From JABJMC01 sp964473745 (lineage in GTDB: Bacteria > Patescibacteriota > Gracilibacteria > UBA1369 > UBA12473), in NCBI GenBank assembly GCA_964473745.1, contig CAYYQE010000001.1, positions 1-64,000 of the forward strand: DNA of 64,000 nucleotides, read 5' to 3'. The position numbers and the translations under genes were made by a program. Numbering within the stretch: position 1 is the first letter of the stretch; every line of letters begins with the position of its first letter. This document shows, piece after piece, positions 7,933 to 16,807 of the stretch. The notes below the pieces were generated by a model, which saw only the letters and a program-made list of their open reading frames with translations, searched no databases and was not told the DNA's origin.

Positions 7933-9129
7933 TTAATGATGAATATAAAGACTAGTCCCAACGTCCGAGAATTCATAAACCGTCACGGCATCATCCGGTA
8001 GCATTCGAATACAACCATGGCTTACCGGGATTCCAATGTGCGTCAGCGCTTCGCTCCAAAACACACCACCATCTGATTCTAAATAAGGCAGAGCATGCAA
8101 ACCATGTCCCCAAGAGGTGAATCCTTGCCAGTACGGCATTCGATAATGCGGCCAAGCACCGCCAATTCTAAGTTCTTGTTTATTCAAAACACTCCAAGTG
8201 CCAGTTGGTGTAGGAGTTTCCGAAGCTCCCGAACTAATAGTCATCTGGTAAACAGCTTCCTCTCCGACTTTCAAATACATTTGTTGAGTGGAAAGGTTAA
8301 TTTCAAATGATCGTTCACCTTCTAAGCTGCGCGTGTCACCACTCATGGTTTTCATGAATTTCAAAATATCTTCATCTTCCTCGGTCACTTCTCCGACAGC
8401 AATGTCGACCGCCACTTCAAAATCTTCGAGCCAAGTAACTTTTTCAGCAACTAAACCAAAATGTTCTCGATAAATAGTGTCTTTTTCTGGGGCCACACTA
8501 GTAAAAGCAAAAGTCGCGGTTTCTCCAGGTTCAACAACATCTTCCACCATTTTTACTCGATTATTCCCAACCCAACCAGTTTCTGCACCTTCCGCAAAAA
8601 ACGTACTGGCTCGGTCTTGTTCATAAGTTGTTCCCAAGTTAACCATGGTTTTATCTAAACAACCACTTCCCATCCCATACCAAGTCACATTACCGGTGTT
8701 TTCTACATAAACTTCTACCCGGAATTCTTCACCCTGGTTAATGTTTTCATTTATTCGAACCTCGGTTACTTCGGCGCTATATAAAGGAGATTCTAAATCA
8801 TCTTCCCAAAAACAAACTTTTTTAATACCTTCTTTGATTGGTTCGGTCTCGGTTTTCGATAAAGGATTAATAGAACTCGCTGATAAAAACGAAACTCTAT
8901 ATTGCGCTCGCATAACACCACGTTTAGTAGTGTCGGTAGGGCTAAATGACGCTATTTGAAAATTATGACTAATCTTCAAAGCAATCATTGGTTCCAAAGC
9001 TGTGTTTAGATGGTTTTCTCCAATGCCCATTCCAATAGTAAGCGCAATCATAGCCGCCACGATCCATGGTTTTCTAGGATGAAAAATCTTAATTTTTTTC
9101 TTTTTATGGTGGTGATGCTTGTGAGGCAT
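7933..9129 (-). CDS. Membrane-anchored L,D-transpeptidase (YkuD family)
   Basis: A 398-residue envelope enzyme predicted to make 3-3 peptidoglycan cross-links or attach proteins to the wall. A His/Lys-rich cytoplasmic tail (MPHKHHHHKKKK) precedes one membrane segment (about 20-40). A middle beta-sandwich follows, with the VYVENTGNVTWYG motif seen in NBR1/Ig-like domains. The C-terminal YkuD domain (about 270-398) carries HGLHALP and the catalytic SHGCIRM motif (Cys about 375). The His-rich tail is unusual and could bind metal. Seventeen bases separate its end from the next gene start. Upstream lies the large stem-loop at 9206-9352. Confidence 0.88.
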   Translation of the reverse strand: MPHKHHHHKKKKIKIFHPRKPWIVAAMIALTIGMGIGENHLNTALEPMIALKISHNFQIASFSPTDTTKRGVMRAQYRVSFLSASSINPLSKTETEPIKEGIKKVCFWEDDLESPLYSAEVTEVRINENINQGEEFRVEVYVENTGNVTWYGMGSGCLDKTMVNLGTTYEQDRASTFFAEGAETGWVGNNRVKMVEDVVEPGETATFAFTSVAPEKDTIYREHFGLVAEKVTWLEDFEVAVDIAVGEVTEEDEDILKFMKTMSGDTRSLEGERSFEINLSTQQMYLKVGEEAVYQMTISSGASETPTPTGTWSVLNKQELRIGGAWPHYRMPYWQGFTSWGHGLHALPYLESDGGVFWSEALTHIGIPVSHGCIRMLPDDAVTVYEFSDVGTSLYIHH

Positions 9130-9205
9130 AGGTTTTGAGATTTGTTTTTATTTTAGGTTTCTTTAAATTTTAACATATTTAGAGAGGTGTTTCAAGGTTA
9201 AAACA

Positions 9206-9352
9206 CTTAAAAAAAGGCTGTGGAATGAATTTTTGAACCGAATGTGTCGGGTATCACTCCGCCGCTTATAAGCGGCTCCGTGATTTTCCCGGGTCATGAC
9301 CCGGGAAAAAGCGACACAAATTCTCTCAAAAATTATTCCCCACCCTTTTTTA
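9206..9352. repeat. Large branched stem-loop between nrdR and the L,D-transpeptidase gene
   Basis: Outer arms of 41-45 bases (about 9206-9250 and 9312-9352) are imperfect reverse complements: AAAAAAGG, GGAAT, AATTTTTGA and TGTGTCG all have partners. Inside are two perfect palindromes, 16 bp at 9261-9276 (GCCGCTTATAAGCGGC) and 26 bp at 9284-9309 (centred on GGGTCATGACCC). This predicts a three-way junction or cruciform of about 147 bases. It could be a MITE-like element or a structured RNA in the transcript. Confidence 0.8.
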
Positions 9353-9392
9353 CGATAGAAGTTATTAGTTAAAGAGTTTGGGTGTTTCTCGC

Positions 9393-9425
9393 GCAAACGT
9401 TCCGCCAGTTCAGCGAGGAATGCCC
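9393..9425 (+). repeat. Dispersed repeat R2, copy 3 (diverged)
   Basis: CAAACGTTCCGCC preceded by TTTCTCG, resembling TTTTCTCGAAAACGTCCCGCC-type sequence at the minus-strand copy (62794-62843). Only the first half is recognisable. It lies just beyond the nrdR stop and next to the large stem-loop. Confidence 0.45.
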
Positions 9426-9432
9426 AGGCTTT

Positions 9433-9882
9433 TTAACTTAACAACTTGGAAAGCTCCTTCTTAAATGAATCCACATCTTTAAACTGCCGATAAACCGAAG
9501 CAAACCGAATATAAGCCACCTCATCTAGATCTTTTAAGGCCTCCATTATATATTCCCCAATTAAAGTAGAGGGGATTTCTTTGCCATTGGCACTTAATTT
9601 ATCCTCTAAATCATTTAGGATTTCCTCTACTTGGGCCTCGGTTACTGGCCTTTTTTCACAAGATTTCCAAATACCATTTTCAATTTTTTCTCGTTGATAA
9701 GATTCACGCGAGCCATCTTTTTTAATTACAATAAAATGCGAAGTTTCTACTCGCTCAAATGTGGTAAACCGAAATTTGCATGATTCACACTCTCGACGGC
9801 GACGAATTTGACGACCTTCATTGGTTTCCCGCGAATCCAAAACTCGCGTTGTGCTCTCTTTTTTACATTTTGGGCAAATCAT
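9433..9882 (-). CDS. nrdR: Transcriptional repressor NrdR
   Basis: A 149-residue ATP/dATP-sensing zinc-ribbon repressor of ribonucleotide reductase genes. It begins MICPKCKKE with a four-Cys zinc ribbon (CPKC...CESC), RRRRECESCKFRFTTFER, then an ATP-cone domain (VIKKDGSRESYQREKI). The start is the ATG at 9882; the longer in-frame reading adds 38 unconserved residues that overlap prsW. No nrd gene or NrdR box was seen in this window. It is divergent from prsW across 65 bp. Confidence 0.95.
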   Translation of the reverse strand: MICPKCKKESTTRVLDSRETNEGRQIRRRRECESCKFRFTTFERVETSHFIVIKKDGSRESYQREKIENGIWKSCEKRPVTEAQVEEILNDLEDKLSANGKEIPSTLIGEYIMEALKDLDEVAYIRFASVYRQFKDVDSFKKELSKLLS

Positions 9883-9892
9883 AGGTAAGGGG

Positions 9893-9921
9893 TTCCAAAA
9901 AAGGCTATTTAATGATATAAT
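9893..9921 (+). promoter_or_regulatory. Promoter of prsW
   Basis: TATAAT at 9916-9921, 26 nt before the prsW ATG, with TTCCAA 17 nt upstream as a poor -35. It lies in the nrdR-prsW divergent region. Confidence 0.5.
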
Positions 9922-9947
9922 AAACTGATAAAAAAATAAGTCAAAAA

Positions 9948-11093
9948 ATGTTTTCTGAATTTGCAAATATTTCGATTGGTCCGCTAGTGCTGGCACTCAC
10001 CTTAGCAGCGCTACCAATCCTGATATGGATGTATCTTCTTTTTCAAAAAGATCACGCCACAAAAATCACTTTATTAAAGGTGTTTTTGTTTGGAGCTTTA
10101 TCCGTGATTCCGTTAATGGTTATCCAGTATTCCTGGCTCTTTTTTAATGATGTTAGCCTTTATAGCACGGTTGAACACAGCGTAAACAATATTCATCTGG
10201 GATTTTTGATGACTTTTATTGCGGTTGGTGTGTTCGAAGAAGTTACTAAGTTTAATATGGTTAGGCATCTTAAGTGGGCTAAAGTCCAAATCAACACAAT
10301 CAATGATGCTATTCGCTATTTATTTGTGATTGCCTTGGGTTTTGCTTTTACTGAAAACATCTTTTATTTTTATTCCATTGCTTCAAGCGGACAGTTTAAT
10401 AATCTTGTAGCGGCCTTTATGTTCCGCTCTACTTTTACTGCGGCGGCGCACATGGTTTTTTCTGGGATTGTGGGGTATTACTACGCCATTGGTAAGTTTG
10501 GGAATCCGGTGTTAGAGCTAGATAGTTGGACTGGAAATCGTCATAAAGCTTTAGAATGGATTCAAAAAACCATCGGTCTTAAAGGAAAAAACATCTTTCA
10601 TTTAGGAAAAACGTTGCAAGGTTTATTCTTTGCCATGGCCCTTCATGCTGCCTTTAATTTTGCTCTTCAGCTTAATAAAATCGGGTATGCCGCGATCATT
10701 GTTGTGGCTGGTTATGCCTTAGTTATTTATTTGAGTAAAAAACGCATGACTTATCTTGTTTTTACGGAGGAAGAAAAAGCGCGTCCATCGACCATTGGTA
10801 CGGAGGAAGAAAATGTTGTGATTGAGTTGATGGGGATGTGGATTAATGAGGGAAAATACAAAGAAGTAATTGAAATTTGCGATCGCTTAAGTCTTCGTGA
10901 TCCTGATAATAATGTGGTTAAATTATTTCGGGCCAAAGCCATTGATTTGAAAAAAATTGATCGGGTAAAAAGAGCCATTCATCTTCTTTTTTCAGAAGAA
11001 GATTATGATGTAGAACAAGAAGAGCTTAGTCTTTTTGCTCGCCTTAAAAACACTCAGGATCAACAAGAGGCTATTGGTAAAACAAAGAAGTAA
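9948..11093 (+). CDS. prsW: PrsW-family intramembrane protease
   Basis: A 381-residue multi-pass membrane protein with the PrsW signatures: VFEEVTKF (about 96-103, EExxK), GFAFTENIFYFY (about 136) and AAHMVFSG (about 168), all in or next to membrane segments. PrsW of Bacillus cleaves the anti-sigma factor RsiW. The last 110 residues, after the final membrane helix, form a cytoplasmic helical extension that looks TPR-like (MWINEGKYKEVIEICDRLS). The 3' end overlaps dgt by 23 bp convergently. A natural candidate substrate is the anti-sigma-like protein at 36656-37489; that link is inference. Confidence 0.88.
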   Translation: MFSEFANISIGPLVLALTLAALPILIWMYLLFQKDHATKITLLKVFLFGALSVIPLMVIQYSWLFFNDVSLYSTVEHSVNNIHLGFLMTFIAVGVFEEVTKFNMVRHLKWAKVQINTINDAIRYLFVIALGFAFTENIFYFYSIASSGQFNNLVAAFMFRSTFTAAAHMVFSGIVGYYYAIGKFGNPVLELDSWTGNRHKALEWIQKTIGLKGKNIFHLGKTLQGLFFAMALHAAFNFALQLNKIGYAAIIVVAGYALVIYLSKKRMTYLVFTEEEKARPSTIGTEEENVVIELMGMWINEGKYKEVIEICDRLSLRDPDNNVVKLFRAKAIDLKKIDRVKRAIHLLFSEEDYDVEQEELSLFARLKNTQDQQEAIGKTKK

Positions 11094-12195
11094 TTCGCTC
11101 TTTTTCTTGCTCGGCAAATTCATCAGTCATCCCGGCGATGTAGTCTTTAATAACCACCTCAAGTCGCGCGCCATCACTTACTGCTTCTTGATCTTCTTTT
11201 GGTAAGTAATTCGGATTTGAATGGTAGTTTTCAAAAAGATATTGAATAGTTTTTTGGCCACGCTCAGACAATTTCAGCACTTCGGGATGAAAATAAAAAT
11301 GATCGGAAAGAAAAGTTTTTAATTCGCGATTCCAATCTATTAATTCGGGACTAAAACGAATAAGCCCCTCTTTTGACTGCGAAACATTTTCCAAAGCACT
11401 TGCTGATGTTTCAACCAAATTTTTAATCATCAATCCAATCATTTTACTAACCGTACGAGCTTTTCGGATTGTTTCATCCTCAATTTTTCCATACATCTGC
11501 TCTACAAGTTCCGAAGCGGCCTGCCAAATTGCTAAATCTTTGAGCTGGTCCTCGGTAATTAAACCAGACCGCAGCCCATCATCAACATCATGATTATTAT
11601 AGGCAATTTCATCAGATAAATTCACAACTTGCGCTTCAAGACTAGCCCCCTGAAATTCTTGGTTATTCTGATCCCAAGGAGTTTGGTGCTTCATTAAACC
11701 CTGTCTAACTTCAAACGTTAAATTAAGTCCATTAAAATTTGGATAAACCTGTTCTAGCTCTTCCACAATCCGTCGGCTTTGTTGATTGTGTTCAAAAGAA
11801 AGACTAAAAGGACGGAGCAATTCATCCAGAGTTTCTTCCCCGGCATGTCCAAAAGGCGTATGCCCAAGATCATGGGCTAGTGTAACAGCTTCGGTTAAAT
11901 CTTCGTTTAAACCAAGGGAGCGCGCAATATCACGACTAATCTGAGTTGCTTCCAAAGTGTGTGTCAGACGAGTTCTATAATGATCACCATGATGCGCCAC
12001 AAAAACCTGAGTTTTCATTTTCAAGCGACGAAAAGCTCGACTGTGAATAATACGATCACGATCCTTCTGAAAAGCAGTCCGCATACTATCTTCATTTTCA
12101 GAGTGTTCGCGCCCCTTTGAATACTTGCTTTTTGTGGCATAAGATGCTAAAAATTGATCCTCTAGTGCGAGTTGGCGATCCCGGTCAAAAATCAT
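11071..12195 (-). CDS. dgt: dGTPase-like HD-domain triphosphohydrolase
   Basis: A 374-residue protein that probably hydrolyses dGTP or other dNTPs to deoxynucleoside and triphosphate. It has the family N-terminus (RAFRRLKMKTQVF), the metal-binding HTLEATQ and HDLGHTPFGHAGEE motifs (about 80-120) and a conserved NHDVDDGLR helix. Length fits bacterial dGTPase type 2. Only 21 bp separate its ATG from the divergent SLH gene, so the two promoters must overlap or lie in coding sequence. Confidence 0.92.
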   Translation of the reverse strand: MIFDRDRQLALEDQFLASYATKSKYSKGREHSENEDSMRTAFQKDRDRIIHSRAFRRLKMKTQVFVAHHGDHYRTRLTHTLEATQISRDIARSLGLNEDLTEAVTLAHDLGHTPFGHAGEETLDELLRPFSLSFEHNQQSRRIVEELEQVYPNFNGLNLTFEVRQGLMKHQTPWDQNNQEFQGASLEAQVVNLSDEIAYNNHDVDDGLRSGLITEDQLKDLAIWQAASELVEQMYGKIEDETIRKARTVSKMIGLMIKNLVETSASALENVSQSKEGLIRFSPELIDWNRELKTFLSDHFYFHPEVLKLSERGQKTIQYLFENYHSNPNYLPKEDQEAVSDGARLEVVIKDYIAGMTDEFAEQEKERITSLFYQ

Positions 12196-12216
12196 ATGTT
12201 TTAGTCCATTAAATTC

Positions 12217-13962
12217 ATGAAGAAAGGGCTTACTATCATAACATCACTCCTTCTTGCTTGCACGTTGCTAGTGCCTACAAGTTATGCCGAAGAAACGTCG
12301 AACACGATTAGTTTAACGGATCTTAAAGAAAACATCGATTATCTTTTTCCAAACAGTGATTATATTTCGGGCTTAGCTGCTCATTCGACCTGGGAAGAAG
12401 TATCTCGAGAAAATCTAAGTGAAGTCGGTGGTATTGAAGTGACTTATCAAGCTATTTACGATGCTTCCCCTTCTGCTTCCGATGAGTTGCCGACTATTAA
12501 TATGTATTTAATCCCAGCAGTGACCCAAACCGCGGCTGAGTTACAATTTAACACTTGGTCCAATTCGCTTAATTTTACTTATGGGACCTGGAAAAAACTA
12601 ACCGAGGGTTCTGATTATTTTAGTTATTACACGGAATCTACCACTGGCAGTGATCTCATTAAATATCGCCACTTAGAAGAGGGGAGTCTGCATTTAGTTG
12701 GCTATTATGACAACATTCTGATGATCGCTAATTTTTATCGAACTTCCGGAGAATATTTACGCGACAACGTATCCGCCTATTTAGATTATTTAGATGATTA
12801 TGAGGATACACTTTCGGTTATGAATGAATTATTTGTGTATTCCGAAGAAGCGCTTAAATTTTATTTGGGCAGTATTTTTTCCGTGGAAGGACCCAGTGAT
12901 TATGATTATCATCCGGACAGCGCAACTTACAGTTTAGATTTAAGTGAAATTTATTCGATCCCGCAAAACGGCACGCTTTCTTTTGATGTTTACATTGATG
13001 ATGGATCAGAGATCGGGACGATTTTGGATATGAGCGGACTTGATGAGCCAGAAGAAGGAGCTTTTTCAGCTGGGATTAATGAAAACGCGGTTTTGGAAAT
13101 TAGTTTTTATGCATCGGATACGCCTTCTGACTGTCAGGATGAATATGGGTGGCACCATCTTTATACAGCCGAGCCACTTGACCTTTATGATTGGCAAGAT
13201 GTTCAAATAGGCTACGGCGAAGACCAGGGCCTTAACTTGTGGGTTAATCAAGAACAGCAAGATCAGTGCGAAGTTTATATTGAACGGGCCGCTGGTCCGA
13301 TTTATTTAGGCGATTATCCTGGCGACACTTTTGATGAAAGTTTTGTGGGGTATGTAAAAGGGGTAGTTGGTCAGTTTAGCGTAGACAGCGAGGGAAATAT
13401 TTTGGATGATTTGTCAGAAAGTTTAATTTTTGCGGATGTGAGCGAGGCTCATCGTTATGCCGAAGCCATTGCTTATTTAAAAGAAGAGGGGATTATTGAG
13501 GGCTATGCTAATGGCACTTTTCGTCCGGAACAATCCATCAATCGTGTCGAAATTTTGAAAATGTTGTTGTTGGGATTTGATTATGAGGTTTCCGAGGATT
13601 TCACCATGCCGGATTTTAGTGATTTAGATGATGAGGCTTGGTATTTACCGTATTTGAATTACGCGGTGAATTTGGGAATTGTGCAGGGTCATCCCAATGG
13701 AACTTACTTGCCAAGTCATTCCTTGAATCGGGCTGAATTTCTTAAAATTTTGTTTAATACTTACGGGATAATTTTAACTGATTATCCAATTACTGATCTT
13801 TATCCAGATACGGGAATTGATGCTTGGTACGCAACTTATGTGCAGTATGCAAAAGACAACAATCTTATGGATACTGATCTTGAGGGGAATTTTAATCCTG
13901 GAAACGAAGTAACTCGCGGCGAAGTTGGAGAAACAATTTATCGGTTAATTGCGCAATATTAG
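12217..13962 (+). CDS. Secreted SLH-domain protein with LamG-like domain
   Basis: A 581-residue surface protein. The signal peptide ends near SYA-EE (about 24). Residues 30-230 are an unrecognised mixed domain. Residues 245-395 look like a LamG/concanavalin-type jelly roll (GTLSFDVYIDDG, ILDMSGLD, DWQDVQIGYGE). Three C-terminal SLH domains follow (about 405-581), each with an FADVSEAH/DFSDLDD-like start, a GxxxGxPNGTYLP loop and an NRAEFLKIL helix. SLH domains bind pyruvylated or similar wall polymers, so the protein should sit in the surface layer. The next gene starts 1 nt after its stop, an odd operon partner. Confidence 0.85.
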   Translation: MKKGLTIITSLLLACTLLVPTSYAEETSNTISLTDLKENIDYLFPNSDYISGLAAHSTWEEVSRENLSEVGGIEVTYQAIYDASPSASDELPTINMYLIPAVTQTAAELQFNTWSNSLNFTYGTWKKLTEGSDYFSYYTESTTGSDLIKYRHLEEGSLHLVGYYDNILMIANFYRTSGEYLRDNVSAYLDYLDDYEDTLSVMNELFVYSEEALKFYLGSIFSVEGPSDYDYHPDSATYSLDLSEIYSIPQNGTLSFDVYIDDGSEIGTILDMSGLDEPEEGAFSAGINENAVLEISFYASDTPSDCQDEYGWHHLYTAEPLDLYDWQDVQIGYGEDQGLNLWVNQEQQDQCEVYIERAAGPIYLGDYPGDTFDESFVGYVKGVVGQFSVDSEGNILDDLSESLIFADVSEAHRYAEAIAYLKEEGIIEGYANGTFRPEQSINRVEILKMLLLGFDYEVSEDFTMPDFSDLDDEAWYLPYLNYAVNLGIVQGHPNGTYLPSHSLNRAEFLKILFNTYGIILTDYPITDLYPDTGIDAWYATYVQYAKDNNLMDTDLEGNFNPGNEVTRGEVGETIYRLIAQY

Positions 13963-13963
13963 T

Positions 13964-14848
13964 ATGAAGCTTTCCTCCCTGATTATTCGATTTTTGGAAC
14001 ACGCTGAAATCGGCAAGAATCAATCGGTTAAAACTATTCAGAATTACCATCATTATTTAAACCGGTTTTTGCAATGGTTTGGAAATAAAGATCCTCAAAA
14101 AATCACCCTAAAAACCATTCATGAGTATCGGTTGTTTTTGAATCGGTACAGTGATGAGCGGGGCAGGACCTTATCACCCAAAACGCAAAACTATCATTTG
14201 ATAGCCTTGAGGGCTTTTTTGAAATACCTCACCAAAAATGATATTCCTTGCTTGGCCCCAGAAAAAATAGAGCTTGGAAAAGCCGAAAAAAGATCAGTGG
14301 AATTTTTAACACGAGAAGAAGTTGAGCGACTATTTAAAGCCGTAGATTTATCCAAAAAAAGCGGGATTCGCGATCGGGCAATTTTAGAAACTTTATTTTC
14401 CACCGGACTTAGAGTGGGGGAGTTAACAGGTTTAAATCGTGACCAAGTTGATCTTGAGCGCAAAGAGTTCATGGTGCGGGGAAAGGGGAATAAGCCGCGA
14501 ATTGTGTTCTTGTCAGACGAATGTGTGGAGTGGTTGGGAAAGTGTTTGGCGGCGCGCCACGATGATTGGGAGCCGCTCTTTATTAACTCGCGCCGCCACG
14601 GCGAAAAACGTTTGACCACGGTTTCAATTCAAAACATTGTAAGGCGAACCGCCAGACTTGCTGGTATAATCAAAAAGGTTACACCGCACACTTTGCGACA
14701 TTCATTCGCCACAAATCTGTTATTTCGCGGCGCCGACCTGCGTTCCGTCCAGGATTTACTCGGTCATGCGTCCATCACCACTACGCAAATCTACACCCAT
14801 CTAACCAATAAACAGCTCCAAGAAGTCCACAAAAAATTTCATCAATAA
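13964..14848 (+). CDS. xerC: Tyrosine recombinase XerC/XerD-like
   Basis: A 294-residue site-specific recombinase, probably resolving chromosome dimers at a dif-like site. It has an N-terminal SAM-like DNA-binding domain (about 1-90) and a catalytic domain with GLRVGELTGL (Arg about 150), HTLRH (His 242, Arg 245), GH (His 268) and the nucleophile IYTH (Tyr 277). Length fits Xer rather than phage integrases. The ATG at 13964 starts 1 nt after the preceding stop; an earlier in-frame ATG at 13949 lies inside the SLH gene. It appears to be the only Xer here, so it could act alone as in XerA/XerH systems. Confidence 0.9.
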   Translation: MKLSSLIIRFLEHAEIGKNQSVKTIQNYHHYLNRFLQWFGNKDPQKITLKTIHEYRLFLNRYSDERGRTLSPKTQNYHLIALRAFLKYLTKNDIPCLAPEKIELGKAEKRSVEFLTREEVERLFKAVDLSKKSGIRDRAILETLFSTGLRVGELTGLNRDQVDLERKEFMVRGKGNKPRIVFLSDECVEWLGKCLAARHDDWEPLFINSRRHGEKRLTTVSIQNIVRRTARLAGIIKKVTPHTLRHSFATNLLFRGADLRSVQDLLGHASITTTQIYTHLTNKQLQEVHKKFHQ

Positions 14849-14861
14849 TTAGTTTGTCCCC

Positions 14862-15599
14862 ATGATTCAGTTTGAAAATGTTGTTAAAAAATATGGCGAT
14901 CACAATGTTCTAGACCATATTGATCTCGAAGTTGACGGGGGTGAATTCGTGACTTTAATTGGTCCATCTGGGGCTGGTAAATCGACTTTGCTTCACACGC
15001 TTATTGGGGATTTGCCCATTAACAAAGGTTCGATCTTGGTTGATGGCTATGAGGTTACAAAATTTAAAGAGGCCGCTTTACAGGAATATCGACGAAAAGT
15101 AGGCATGGTTTTTCAAGATTATAAATTACTGCCTAATAAAACTGTTTATGAAAATGTAGCTTTTGCTCTCGAAGTTTGCGGAGAAGACGATGATAATATT
15201 CGAGAACGCGTTTATGCGGTGCTTGAATTAGTGGGGATGTTGGATCATGAAGGAAAATTTCCTCGGCAATTAGCAGGAGGTGAGGGCCAAAGGGTGGCTA
15301 TTGCCCGGGCCATGGTACATAATCCTCGGCTTCTTATTGCCGATGAGCCAACTGGGAACCTTGATTATTGGAATACACAAGAAATTTTAAAACTTTTATT
15401 AACAATTAACGAGCGTGGCGCTACTGTTTTGCTGGCTACTCACAACCGTGATTTAGTGGACCAGCTTAATCGTCGCGTGGTGGTTTTAAGTGATGGAAAA
15501 ATTATTACTGACCGTGCCAACAGCGGTTACGAGGCCGCCGCGATTCTCACCCCCGATGGGGTGGCAGTTGGGGAAATAGAATTTCTTGAAATTCACTAA
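14862..15599 (+). CDS. ftsE: FtsE-like ABC ATPase, without FtsX neighbour
   Basis: A 245-residue ATPase. FtsE with FtsX couples the divisome to peptidoglycan hydrolases. Walker A GPSGAGKS is at 34-41, the Q-loop in VFQDYKLLPNKTVYENVAF and Walker B in LLIADEPTGNLD are all FtsE-like. The signature motif reads LAGGEGQRV rather than LSGGEQQRV, with two substitutions in the segment that contacts ATP in the partner subunit. The usual downstream ftsX is absent and purM follows. It could also be a LolD-like ATPase, but the 'NKTVYENV' region favours FtsE. Confidence 0.82.
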   Translation: MIQFENVVKKYGDHNVLDHIDLEVDGGEFVTLIGPSGAGKSTLLHTLIGDLPINKGSILVDGYEVTKFKEAALQEYRRKVGMVFQDYKLLPNKTVYENVAFALEVCGEDDDNIRERVYAVLELVGMLDHEGKFPRQLAGGEGQRVAIARAMVHNPRLLIADEPTGNLDYWNTQEILKLLLTINERGATVLLATHNRDLVDQLNRRVVVLSDGKIITDRANSGYEAAAILTPDGVAVGEIEFLEIH

Positions 15600-15612
15600 A
15601 ACTTAAAAAACT

Positions 15613-15618
15613 TATAAT
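15613..15618 (+). promoter_or_regulatory. -10 box of purM, leaderless-type
   Basis: A perfect TATAAT ends 8 nt before the purM ATG, predicting a leaderless or near-leaderless transcript. No convincing -35 at 17 nt. Confidence 0.5.
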
Positions 15619-15626
15619 TAAAATTT

Positions 15627-16721
15627 ATGACAACCAAGAAAAAATCAACCTACAAAGCCGCTGGCGTAGATATTGATGCCGGAGACAAAGCTTCCAAAAA
15701 AGCCTACAAAGCCGCTATGTCCACACATGTTTCCCGAAAAGGAATGTTTGGATCGCCTTTAAAACTAGAAGGTGGATTTACCGGAGCTATTGATATGGGA
15801 GATTTTTATCTCGTCCAAAATGATGACGGCGTTGGTAGTAAAATTATGATTGCCGAAGCCATGAATCGTTACAATACTTTGGGATATGATCTTTTAGCCA
15901 TGGTGGCAGATGATGCTATTTGTGTTGGCGCCGAGGTTGTTTCCATGACCAACACTATTGATATTAATAAAGTCGATCACAAGGTAATTGGCGAAATGAT
16001 GGAAGGATTAGCTGAGGCCTGCAAAGAGCAAAATGTCGCTATTACTGGAGGAGAAATTGCTGAATTGCGCGATCAAGTAAAAGGCACAGTTTGGAACGCT
16101 TCGGCCGTGGGGGTAGTTGAAAAGCATAAATTTTTAACCGGGATGCATATTCGTCCTGGTGATAAAATTATTGGTTTGCAAGCTCGTGGTTTCCGATCCA
16201 ATGGTTTTTCATTAGTACGGCATGTTCTAAAAAAAGAATACGGTCCTAATTGGCACCGTAAAAAATTCAACAAATCTCACACTTGGGGCGAGGCGGTTTT
16301 AACTCCTTGCCGCATTTATCACAATTGTGTGTTAGAAATGATTGGTCGATTTCGAAAAGGCGAACCGCGCGTTCATCCCAAGGCTGTTATTCACAACACT
16401 GGTGGTGGCATCCCGGGTAACCTCGAGCGTGTTCTCAAAAATCTTGACCGCGGAGCCCTTATTGATCACGCTTTCCCCCCACATCCCGCCATGCTTGCTT
16501 TGCAAAAATTAGGCAATGTCGAAGATCGCGAAGCCTACCGAACCTGGAATATGGGAATAGGCATGATGCTTATTGTCGACGCCGCCGAAACCAACGAAGT
16601 CGCGGCCATTGCCCGCAAACATAATGTCCCAGCTCAGATTATTGGGGAAGTAATGCCAAAACCAGGTATCACCGTGGTTAGCCAGGGTTATTTTGGTCGC
16701 GGATTAAAATTGGAATATTAA
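15627..16721 (+). CDS. purM: Phosphoribosylformylglycinamidine cyclo-ligase (AIR synthase)
   Basis: A 364-residue enzyme that converts FGAM to AIR with ATP, the fifth step of purine synthesis. It shows the PurM N-terminus (TYKAAGVDIDAGD), the ATP/metal region (VQNDDGVGSKIMIAEAM, MVADDAICVGAEV), ITGGEIAELRDQV, the GFRSNGFSLVR motif and HNTGGGIPGNLERVL. No other pur gene is in the window, so the pathway is either scattered or incomplete. Its own -10 box lies 8 nt upstream. Confidence 0.93.
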   Translation: MTTKKKSTYKAAGVDIDAGDKASKKAYKAAMSTHVSRKGMFGSPLKLEGGFTGAIDMGDFYLVQNDDGVGSKIMIAEAMNRYNTLGYDLLAMVADDAICVGAEVVSMTNTIDINKVDHKVIGEMMEGLAEACKEQNVAITGGEIAELRDQVKGTVWNASAVGVVEKHKFLTGMHIRPGDKIIGLQARGFRSNGFSLVRHVLKKEYGPNWHRKKFNKSHTWGEAVLTPCRIYHNCVLEMIGRFRKGEPRVHPKAVIHNTGGGIPGNLERVLKNLDRGALIDHAFPPHPAMLALQKLGNVEDREAYRTWNMGIGMMLIVDAAETNEVAAIARKHNVPAQIIGEVMPKPGITVVSQGYFGRGLKLEY

Positions 16722-16742
16722 TTTCTAGCAGGATGTTTTTTT

Positions 16743-16776
16743 GCACGGTGTTTTCTAGCACGGTGTTTTCTAGCAC
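16743..16776. repeat. 15-bp tandem repeat
   Basis: GCACGGTGTTTTCTA begins at 16743 and 16758, with a third partial copy (GCAC) at 16773. It is non-coding sequence after purM and shows no other feature. Confidence 0.7.
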
Positions 16777-16807
16777 TTTAGCTCTGTGTTTTCTGGTGCC
16801 CTTTTTC

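Noticed and set aside
7949..7960. Extra TTGACTAGTCAA-type site (AAGACTAGTCCC)
   Set aside because: It lies inside the L,D-transpeptidase coding sequence and the outer bases do not match.
13964..14848. Xer recombinase as integrase of a mobile element
   Set aside because: Length and motifs fit Xer. No attachment repeats, tRNA end or cargo genes were seen next to it.
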